NCBI GenBank assembly: GCA_946056785.1
Contig: CAMGKS010000065.1
Span: forward strand, 1-6,879
From: an uncultured Clostridia bacterium
GTDB lineage: Bacteria > Bacillota > Clostridia > Christensenellales > CAG-917
Length of the DNA: 6,879 nt
Direction: 5' to 3'
Both the position numbers and the translations under genes were made by a program. This document shows positions 1 to 5,627 of this stretch, in pieces (within the stretch, counting starts at the first letter, position 1; each line of letters opens with the position of its first letter). Below the pieces are notes generated by a model that searched no databases, was not told the DNA's origin, and saw only the letters and a list, made by a program, of their open reading frames with translations.

Positions 1-295
1 GAAAGTTTTAAATAAATTTTAAATAAGTTTTAAAACTATGTTTAGACGTAAAAGTTTATTTGCGTAATTTACGGTTCAAATTAGTTCCTAAGTAAAGTAT
101 AAAATACCGCATTTACTATATCATTTATCTTTTTTTAATCTCTTTTTTAAATCGCATTTTATCAAAAAAATTTATAGTCGCGCAAAGCCAAAATCAGTTT
201 GGATCTATCCGCTATCGCAAGGACGACATTTTTAATTTCTATTTGAAACTTATGCCATTAACGTTTAAGTACACAAAACGAAAGCTTTGACTTTT
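1..295. other. AT-rich intergenic stretch, no convincing gene
   Basis: This stretch lies downstream of the phosphoesterase gene. It is very AT-rich, with homopolymeric A and T runs and a 12-bp perfect palindrome (AGTTTTAAAACT, 26-37) that is probably a product of base composition. A more GC-rich island at about 177-227 stands out and is listed separately as a possible terminator. One plus-strand frame stays open from about 96 to the stop near 290, but it has no ATG, GTG or TTG start with a ribosome site and an unremarkable composition, so I do not call it. No tRNA, rRNA or insertion-sequence end is visible. Confidence 0.6.
164..227 (-). terminator. possible structured 3' UTR / terminator of the phosphoesterase gene
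   Basis: Read on the minus strand, GTCG (227-224) can pair with CGAC (180-177). Between them, CCAAA (202-198) pairs with TTTGG (192-188) around a 5-base loop, and a run of seven T follows at 170-164. The order (stem, then U-tract, downstream of a minus-strand gene) suits an intrinsic terminator. However, the two stems are short, separated by unpaired bases, the T-run starts several bases after the stem, and the element sits about 70 bases past the stop codon. Weak call. Confidence 0.25.
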
Positions 296-1351
296 TTAAT
301 CCTCTTTGCAGTCGTTGTTAAAACGCAGTCTTCCGCCTTTTTCTTCCCCTCTTACAGTAGTCAGCGGAAGAAGTTTGACGTCAAAACTTCCGTCGTCACG
401 TATATTAATTAAAGTTGCTCCACGCTGATTTTTAACTTTACTGATTTTAAAATACGCAAGATAATCTATACTCATACCATAAGTCAATCTTATACCTTTA
501 TAAGTCAATGAAACGGTATTAAGATGGTCGTGTCCGGCAAAAACTCCCTTTGCTCCGTTTAAACGCAAACAATCGAATTCGCCGCCTTCACGGCACGGTA
601 TGCCGAAATATTGGTCTTTTTCGCAAACAGCCCCGACGTGATATTTAACGCTCTCATCACCGCTTTGCAACGCCCACCAAGCCGTGCGATATTGTCTTAA
701 AGGAATATGTTGAAAGACAAGTTGCGGCTCGCCGTTTACGCAATGCTTTTTAACTTCGCTTTCATACCATTCGAGCTGGTCACGGTGCACGGTGTCGAAA
801 CCGGAAAAGAAACTCGACGTTTCATAACTGTTAGAATCGAACATAACAAGAAGATTATTAAGCGTGCCGTCCGCATTTTCAAGTCGAATTACGTAATTGC
901 CCTCGCCCGTTTTGCAACTGCCCTTTTTGAAAAGACAGCTACCAAGCGATTCGTAATAGGCACTGAGTTTGCTTTTTTTGTGCGTCGAAAAACTTTCGCA
1001 GTCATGATTGCCGTATACCATAGCCCACGGCACTTTCAGTTGCTCCATAAGTTTTCCGAACCATTTAGCCGGACGCATATTGTTCACCGTTCCAGAACTG
1101 AAAGGAATCGGATAACTTACGTCGCCCGTAACCACAACCAAATCAGGTTTTGCATAGCTTATCAAATCTCTGACGGCAGACAAAGCCATTTTATCTTTTT
1201 TGGCAGACAAAAAGCCTCCGCCGATATGGACGTCCGTTATTTGCATAATCACAAAATCTTCGCCCGATTTTTTTGTGAAAGTGCTGACTCCGTCTTTTTC
1301 GAACGGCTTTAACTCGTTATCTTTTATTATTGCTTCTGCTTTAATCTTCAT
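296..1351 (-). CDS. metallophosphoesterase, Dcr2/purple-acid-phosphatase-like, cytoplasmic
   Basis: This 351-residue calcineurin-like phosphoesterase would hydrolyse a phosphomonoester or diester with a two-metal centre; its substrate cannot be read from the sequence. All core motifs are present in order: D40-x-H42 (ITDVHIG), GD at 76-77, GNHD at 114-117, H215 (FQHIP) and GHDH at 273-276. A conserved GMSIDYLAY stretch follows near 292-300. The layout resembles the Dcr2-type branch common in clostridia. There is no signal peptide or membrane segment, so it is probably cytosolic, unlike secreted purple acid phosphatases. The ATG is supported by AGGTGAG (1360-1366) at 8 bases' spacing. It lies 205 bases downstream of the symporter gene, behind a hairpin and a tandem repeat, so it may be its own transcription unit. 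The family is secure; the function is not. Confidence 0.9.
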   Translation of the reverse strand: MKIKAEAIIKDNELKPFEKDGVSTFTKKSGEDFVIMQITDVHIGGGFLSAKKDKMALSAVRDLISYAKPDLVVVTGDVSYPIPFSSGTVNNMRPAKWFGKLMEQLKVPWAMVYGNHDCESFSTHKKSKLSAYYESLGSCLFKKGSCKTGEGNYVIRLENADGTLNNLLVMFDSNSYETSSFFSGFDTVHRDQLEWYESEVKKHCVNGEPQLVFQHIPLRQYRTAWWALQSGDESVKYHVGAVCEKDQYFGIPCREGGEFDCLRLNGAKGVFAGHDHLNTVSLTYKGIRLTYGMSIDYLAYFKISKVKNQRGATLINIRDDGSFDVKLLPLTTVRGEEKGGRLRFNNDCKED

Positions 1352-1437
1352 AATACTTTCTCACCTAAGTATTTACCGTCTGACGATTATCGATTTATAT
1401 CCTGCCTTGATAAATATGCTTTTTTCTTTTTAAACTC

Positions 1438-1524
1438 AGCTCTCTATCTGAATATAAATATTTCTTAGCTCTCTATATGAATATAAATATTTCTTAGCGT
1501 TCTACTTAATATAAATATAATCGT
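1438..1524. repeat. 29-bp AT-rich tandem repeat, two near-identical copies plus a degenerate third
   Basis: Copies at 1438-1466 and 1467-1495 differ only at one base (CTATCTGA versus CTATATGA). A third, degenerate copy starts at 1496 and keeps the AGC start and the AATATAAATAT core with one base missing. The copies abut with no spacers, so this is not a CRISPR. They lie about 85-175 bases upstream of the phosphoesterase start, and each contains TATATT on the minus strand. They could be an operator array, overlapping promoter -10 elements, or a replication-slippage product. The repeat is seen directly; any role is inference. Confidence 0.8.
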
Positions 1525-1528
1525 GGCG

Positions 1529-1558
1529 AAAAGCTAAGACAACCTTAGACTGCTTTTT
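1529..1558 (-). terminator. weak hairpin terminator after the sugar symporter gene
   Basis: The hairpin overlaps the symporter stop codon. CTAAG and CTTAG (1544-1548 and 1534-1538) form a 5-bp stem with a 5-base loop. It is flanked by AAAAAGC (1558-1552) and GCTTTT (1534-1529) on the minus strand, which can extend the pairing across a small bulge. The U-tract is only four bases and the stem is AU-rich, so termination may be partial and some transcription could continue into the phosphoesterase gene. Confidence 0.4.
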
Positions 1559-3239
1559 ATTTTACTTCTTCCTTCCCGACAATTTCCTCGACAGGTTGAC
1601 CGTCAATTTCGATAACTCTGCCGACAATCGAATCATAATCGCCTATTGAATTTTTATCTTTTCCGTATAATTCGTCGCAAAGCTGATTATATTCGATTTT
1701 TTCTTCTGCGGTTAAACCTGCATAGCCGGATTCCGCCTTACGGTCGATGAAATATCTTGCTCTGTCAAGTTTTTTGTTCGTAACCTTGTATCTGAACGAG
1801 GCAAGAAACGCTATCAAAATAAGCAAAGCGATGGCAATTCCCATAAACAGTCTTATTGCTATAAGAGCACTTTGCGGCTGAACGACCGCTTCGTCTGCTA
1901 TACTTTCTTTATAATTAGCGGCAGTCAACACCCAACCTATCATGCCTACGCCGATAGCTCCCGAAACTTTTCTGAAAAGAGTCATCATACCGCTGTAATT
2001 GCCGGTAGGTCTTTCGCCCGTTTTCATTTCCGCTACGTCGAGAGTATCCGGGAATATAATCCACGGCATCATCTGAGCTCCGCCGAATCCCAATCCCATA
2101 AGGAAGGCAATAATCGGAACTACTATAGGCGGTGCCCATGCAGGGTCCATAACGGCAAGAAGAATACCGCCTATTATATAAAAAGGAAGTCCCATTCTGA
2201 AAGCAAACTGCTTGTTCTTTTTATCCATAACGACCCTTGCGAGAGGGAACGCTAAAACCGCCGCAACCATAAGCGGCGCCACAATCAACATAGAGTTGAA
2301 CGTCATACTGAACGAACCGATCGTAAACGGCACACCCGCCCAAACGTCCGTTGCATAATAAGCGGCAAGTGCCGAAAGTATATCCATACACGTAAACGCA
2401 GATACGTACATTATTATGTGCCAACGGTACGATTTATTTTTAAACGGCGTCACGTAACTTGTTAAAAACTTCTTGAAAGTAATCTTTTCCTTTTCGGCAG
2501 GAGCTTTAACTCTTTCTTTTGCAATCAAACCGCAAAGAATTAAGCCGCCGCCGAACAACGTACCGAAAATGACTACCATCAATACCCAGAACACGTATCC
2601 GTTTTCGATACGAGGTAAAAATGCATATTGGTCGCTTGTAGTATAAAGAGCCAACAAAACAAGCGGAACGACGTACGCTATACCGGACGCCAAAGCACTG
2701 AAAACAAGTTTAACCGTGTTTGCATTGTTACGTTCTTTATATGACGGCGAAATATCGCTTGCCATTGACGTATAAGGAACTTGCGTAATTGTCGAACACG
2801 TATTCCATATGATATAAAATATCAAAATCCAAGCTACAGTTCCTGCACCTGTTATGCCCATTTCGTTTATCGGGGCGAACAACAATGCCAATGCAATTAC
2901 AAGCAAAATGCCGCCGACAAACATATACGGCTTTCTCCTGCCCCATCTGCCACGGGTATTATCCGAAATAAGTCCCATAAGCGGGTCGGTAATTGCGTCC
3001 CATATTTTTGAAAGCATCATAATCGTAGACGCTATTGCCGCGGCAATTCCGAGTGCGTCCGTCATATATTTCAGCATTATGCACGACATCAACGCAACGC
3101 CGCCGCCGTCCATAAAAGCGCCCAAACCGTAACAAATTTTTTCGCCGGTAGGTATTTTATCTTCCGGTTTAACTGCGTCCTTTACAGGTTGCGTCGTTAT
3201 TACGGCATCTATAGCATTTCCATTTTTGTTTTTTCTCAT
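1557..3239 (-). CDS. GPH-family (MelB-like) sugar:cation symporter
   Basis: A membrane transporter of the glycoside-pentoside-hexuronide:cation symporter family (MFS superfamily, TC 2.A.2), expected to import a sugar or glycoside with Na+ or H+. Numbering from the GTG at 3245, the family signature lies at about 83-107 (DAITDPLMG, then SDNTRGRWGRRKPY), followed by about twelve hydrophobic segments to residue ~484. A second conserved region lies near 384-412 (GLGFGGAQMMPW, then PDTLDVAEMKTGERP). The hydrophilic tail after ~485 is about 75 residues and has no recognisable IIA domain. I prefer the ATG at 3237-3239 (560 residues) because AGGTGG precedes it; the GTG two codons upstream lies inside that site. 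The gene follows two phosphofructokinase genes behind a hairpin, suggesting a link between sugar uptake and glycolysis. Its substrate is unknown. Confidence 0.9.
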   Translation of the reverse strand: MRKNKNGNAIDAVITTQPVKDAVKPEDKIPTGEKICYGLGAFMDGGGVALMSCIMLKYMTDALGIAAAIASTIMMLSKIWDAITDPLMGLISDNTRGRWGRRKPYMFVGGILLVIALALLFAPINEMGITGAGTVAWILIFYIIWNTCSTITQVPYTSMASDISPSYKERNNANTVKLVFSALASGIAYVVPLVLLALYTTSDQYAFLPRIENGYVFWVLMVVIFGTLFGGGLILCGLIAKERVKAPAEKEKITFKKFLTSYVTPFKNKSYRWHIIMYVSAFTCMDILSALAAYYATDVWAGVPFTIGSFSMTFNSMLIVAPLMVAAVLAFPLARVVMDKKNKQFAFRMGLPFYIIGGILLAVMDPAWAPPIVVPIIAFLMGLGFGGAQMMPWIIFPDTLDVAEMKTGERPTGNYSGMMTLFRKVSGAIGVGMIGWVLTAANYKESIADEAVVQPQSALIAIRLFMGIAIALLILIAFLASFRYKVTNKKLDRARYFIDRKAESGYAGLTAEEKIEYNQLCDELYGKDKNSIGDYDSIVGRVIEIDGQPVEEIVGKEEVK

Positions 3240-3241
3240 AA

Positions 3242-3247
3242 CCACCT
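3242..3247 (-). promoter_or_regulatory. ribosome binding site of the symporter gene (AGGTGG)
   Basis: AGGTGG on the minus strand lies just upstream of the ATG at 3239 and overlaps the alternative GTG at 3243-3245, so it argues for the ATG as start. The spacing from AGGTGG to ATG is only 2 bases, or 5 if just AGG pairs, which is short. Its upstream edge is one base from the U-tract of the preceding terminator-like hairpin. Confidence 0.5.
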
Positions 3248-3285
3248 AAAAAGGCTACCGATAAAAATCAAGTAGCCCGCCTTTT
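3248..3285 (-). terminator. terminator-like hairpin between pfp and the symporter gene
   Basis: On the minus strand, GGCTAC (3277-3272) and GTAGCC (3258-3253) form a 6-bp stem around a 13-base loop, directly followed by TTTTT (3252-3248). An alternative outer pairing of AAAAGGC (3285-3279) with GCCTTTT (3255-3249) uses some of the same bases, so two mutually exclusive folds exist. Flanking A-runs on one side and T-runs on the other mean it could work in both directions. It starts 7 bases past the pfp stop and ends next to the symporter ribosome site, leaving almost no room for a separate promoter after it. Confidence 0.7.
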
Positions 3286-3292
3286 CATAAGT

Positions 3293-4537
3293 TTATTTTT
3301 TATTTACAAGCACTTTTTTCAGTTTGGCAAATCTTGGCAAACCGTCCTCGAGCGGTGCTTTTGCGTCGCCTTGAATAAGAGGAAGTGCATAATCGATAAA
3401 TTCTTGACTAAGACCCGTGCCGTTGTCCGTTATCCAATTAAGCGGAACGGTTTTTTCAGTGTTAGCCGCTTGTTCTATAGGCATAAGAACAGGTTTCATT
3501 TTATAGTCTTTCGACGGTTGTCTTTCAAAGATAACCATCTTATCCGTCTCGCCGTCTACTGCAAATCTGACTGCTGCCGCCCCGGCTTCAAACGCTTCCT
3601 CAACGTCGACTTTAGAAGCAAGATGAGCTCCGCAACGTTGCATTAAGCTGAACTCGATTGCTCTCGTTTTTACGCCCAACTTTTCTTTCACGATATTTGC
3701 AAGCATCGCTCCGACGCCGCCAAGCTGTGCGTGCCCGAAAAGGTCCGTACTCGAAGCCGTAAATTCTCCTACGTATTTACCCTCTTTCGTTTTAATGCCT
3801 TCCGAAACAACGGCAATACATTTGTTTCCGTTCTTTGCGCAAACGCCTTTAACGTCGTTTATGAACTTGTCGACGTCAAAAGGAATTTCAGGAAGATAAA
3901 TAAGGTCTGCCCCAAGTCCCTTATAACCGGCAAGTGCGGCAGCGGCGGTAAGCCAACCTGCATTTCTGCCCATAACTTCTATCACGCAAACCAATCCGGT
4001 ATCATAAACCTTAGCGTCAAGATTTATTTCCATAAGCGTGGTTGCGATATACTTTGCGGCACTGCCGTATCCCGGGCAATGGTCGGTTCCGTACAAATCG
4101 TTATCGATAGTTTTAGGAACGCCTATAACGTTGCAATCATAGCCGGAGTTTTTCATAAACTTCGAAACTTTATTGCAAGTGTCCATCGAATCGTTACCGC
4201 CGTTATAGAAGAAATATCTGATGTTATACTTTTTGAACACTTCGAGAAGTCTGTTGTAATCGGTCGGGTCGTCTTCATAATTTTTAAGTTTATATCTGAC
4301 TGAACCGAGCGCAGACGACGGAGTATATTTCATAAGTTCGAGTTCTTTAGGATCTTCCTCGTTTATGACGTAGAACTCCTCGTTCAAAATACCTTTGATG
4401 CCGTGAGCGGCACCGTAGACTTCCGTTATGTTTTTTTGCTTTAAAGCTTCGCAGAATACACCTGCTGCCGATGAGTTTATTACCGATGTAGGGCCGCCTG
4501 ATTGACCGAACATACAAGCTCCGACTAAATTTTTCAT
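3293..4537 (-). CDS. pfp: pyrophosphate-type 6-phosphofructokinase (diphosphate--fructose-6-phosphate 1-phosphotransferase)
   Basis: This 414-residue enzyme phosphorylates fructose-6-phosphate at C1, most likely with PPi rather than ATP, in a reversible cytosolic step serving glycolysis and gluconeogenesis. Motifs in order: GQSGGPTSVIN at 11-21 (phosphoryl donor loop), GGNDS at 113-117, PKTIDND at 141-147 with catalytic Asp145, MGRNAGW at 189-195, SEGI at 245-248 and QRCGAHLAS at 300-308. The Asp in GGNDS (ATP enzymes have Gly) and the Lys in PKTIDND (ATP enzymes have PGTIDND) are the accepted PPi signatures. The length of about 410 fits the clostridial PPi group. The ATG has AGGAGA (4543-4548) at 5 bases' spacing; the AAAGGAG stretch overlaps the pfkA stop codon, and the genes are 11 bases apart, so they are co-transcribed. 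Donor specificity is inferred from motifs only. Confidence 0.9.
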   Translation of the reverse strand: MKNLVGACMFGQSGGPTSVINSSAAGVFCEALKQKNITEVYGAAHGIKGILNEEFYVINEEDPKELELMKYTPSSALGSVRYKLKNYEDDPTDYNRLLEVFKKYNIRYFFYNGGNDSMDTCNKVSKFMKNSGYDCNVIGVPKTIDNDLYGTDHCPGYGSAAKYIATTLMEINLDAKVYDTGLVCVIEVMGRNAGWLTAAAALAGYKGLGADLIYLPEIPFDVDKFINDVKGVCAKNGNKCIAVVSEGIKTKEGKYVGEFTASSTDLFGHAQLGGVGAMLANIVKEKLGVKTRAIEFSLMQRCGAHLASKVDVEEAFEAGAAAVRFAVDGETDKMVIFERQPSKDYKMKPVLMPIEQAANTEKTVPLNWITDNGTGLSQEFIDYALPLIQGDAKAPLEDGLPRFAKLKKVLVNKK

Positions 4538-4548
4538 TTAACTCTCCT

Positions 4549-5511
4549 TTAAATACTCAATGCTCTTGTAAGTTTATATAATTCGCTGTCGACTTCCTTC
4601 TTCATAGAAAGAGCCTTAGCTAAATCAATATCGATAATTTGTCCGTTTTTCACGCCGATAGCCCAAGCGCCTTCGCCCGACGATAAAACGTCCACTGCAT
4701 GAACGGACATTTTGGCAGCAAGAATTCTGTCTGCCATATTCGGGCCGCCGCCTCGCTGAATATGTCCGAGCGTCGTAACCGTAGGCGTACGACCGGTTAT
4801 TTCTTTTATGGTTTTAATAAGTTCAGTCTTGTCGCCCGCCCCTTCGGCAAAAACAATCATGTTCGACGTCTTGCCACGCTTTGTGGACTGCTGAACGCTT
4901 TCCGCCACTTCCTTAAAATCAACTTTGATTTCAGGTACCAGAACGTATTCGCAGCCGCCGGCAAGTCCTGCATAAAGAGCGATATCGCCGCAGTTTCTAC
5001 CCATAACTTCAACGATGGAAACTCTCTCGTGAGCCGTATTCGTGTCTCTTAAATGGTTGATTGCCCATAACACGGTATTGACCGCCGTATCGAAACCGAT
5101 TGTGAAATCTGTATACGCCAAATCGTTGTCGATTGTTCCCGGAAGTCCGGCAACGTTTATACCGAAATCGTTGAACATATCGAGACCGCCACGCAAAGAA
5201 CCGTCGCCGCCGATTACGATAAGATTGTCAATGTCACGTTTTTTAAGATTTTCCGCCGCTTTTGCACGAACGTCATAATCTTTAAATTCAGGGCATCTTG
5301 ACGTATGCAAAATCGTTCCGCCCTTTTGAACTATATCGCTGACGCTTCTCGGATACATCTGAAAGATGTCGTCTTCGATAAGTCCTCGATATCCTCTCTC
5401 TACCCCGTAGGTTTTGTAACCACGGTAGATTCCGTAACGTACTGCTGCTCTGACGCAAGCATTCATGCCGGGTGCGTCGCCGCCACTTGTTAAAATAGCA
5501 ACTTTTTTCAT
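4549..5511 (-). CDS. pfkA: ATP-dependent 6-phosphofructokinase
   Basis: This 320-residue protein matches the bacterial PfkA length and fold: ATP + fructose-6-P to ADP + fructose-1,6-P2, the committed glycolytic step. Visible motifs: SGGDAPGMN at 9-18, SRCPEF at 71-76, GGDGS at 101-105 (Gly104, ATP type), PGTIDND at 124-130 with catalytic Asp128, R163, MGR at 170-172, E223, and GHIQRGG at 249-255. Equivalents of the E. coli allosteric residues R21, R25, R154, E187 and K213 are present, so ADP/PEP control is plausible. Odd points: the position matching E. coli Arg243, which binds the sugar phosphate across subunits, appears to be Thr244, and the usual GGSP is GGGP. The ATG has AGAGG (5520-5524) at 8 bases' spacing and a strong promoter upstream. 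Adjacency to dnaE is a known Bacillota arrangement, though pyk, often next, is replaced here by pfp. Confidence 0.95.
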   Translation of the reverse strand: MKKVAILTSGGDAPGMNACVRAAVRYGIYRGYKTYGVERGYRGLIEDDIFQMYPRSVSDIVQKGGTILHTSRCPEFKDYDVRAKAAENLKKRDIDNLIVIGGDGSLRGGLDMFNDFGINVAGLPGTIDNDLAYTDFTIGFDTAVNTVLWAINHLRDTNTAHERVSIVEVMGRNCGDIALYAGLAGGCEYVLVPEIKVDFKEVAESVQQSTKRGKTSNMIVFAEGAGDKTELIKTIKEITGRTPTVTTLGHIQRGGGPNMADRILAAKMSVHAVDVLSSGEGAWAIGVKNGQIIDIDLAKALSMKKEVDSELYKLTRALSI

Positions 5512-5573
5512 ATATATAACCTCTAAAAATTTAATGCACAGTTAACTTTTTCGGACAAAAAAACATTGCATAT

Positions 5574-5586
5574 TTTCAGCCTGAAA
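5574..5586. promoter_or_regulatory. 13-bp palindrome at the pfkA transcription start, operator candidate
   Basis: TTTCAG-C-CTGAAA is a perfect palindrome with 6-base arms around a single central base. It begins about 9 bases downstream of the -10 element, so it covers roughly +2 to +14 of the predicted transcript. A dimeric repressor bound here would block initiation. As RNA it could instead form a 5-bp hairpin with a 3-base loop at the 5' end, possibly stabilising the message. No regulator gene lies in the window, so the binding protein is unknown. Confidence 0.4.
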
Positions 5587-5595
5587 CTATCATAT

Positions 5596-5624
5596 ATAAT
5601 AACATTTTTACAGTAATAGGTCAA
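5596..5624 (-). promoter_or_regulatory. sigma-A-type promoter of the pfkA-pfp operon
   Basis: On the minus strand the -35 element TTGACC (5624-5619) is followed by exactly 17 bases and then the -10 element TATTAT (5601-5596). A TG one base before the -10 gives an extended -10. Each hexamer differs from consensus at one position. Transcription should start near 5588-5590, giving a leader of about 78 bases before the pfkA ATG. The -35 begins 3 bases after the dnaE stop, so dnaE has no terminator of its own before it and some dnaE transcripts may read through. Confidence 0.8.
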
Positions 5625-5627
5625 TAG

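Noticed and set aside
4..37. Inverted repeat AGTTTTAAA/TTTAAAACT and palindrome AGTTTTAAAACT
   Set aside because: These are pure A/T runs with one G or C per arm, expected by chance in such AT-rich DNA, and they flank no gene in the window.
96..290. Small plus-strand protein of about 65 codons
   Set aside because: It has no ATG, GTG or TTG near its beginning and no ribosome site; its Ile/Tyr/Phe/Lys-rich content reflects the AT-rich DNA.
707..1312. 201-codon plus-strand open frame
   Set aside because: It lies wholly antisense to the phosphoesterase gene, whose five metal-binding motifs are all intact; the composition of the opposite protein is incoherent and no ribosome site supports it.
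1438..1524. CRISPR array
   Set aside because: The 29-bp units abut directly with no spacers, there are only two good copies, and no cas genes are nearby.
3731..4303. 190-codon plus-strand open frame
   Set aside because: It is antisense to the pfp coding region, which carries all family motifs; it is a shadow of codon bias.
3293..4537. Second ATP-dependent phosphofructokinase
   Set aside because: GGNDS and PKTIDND place it with the PPi-dependent group; the ATP group has GGDGS and PGTIDND, as seen in the adjacent gene.
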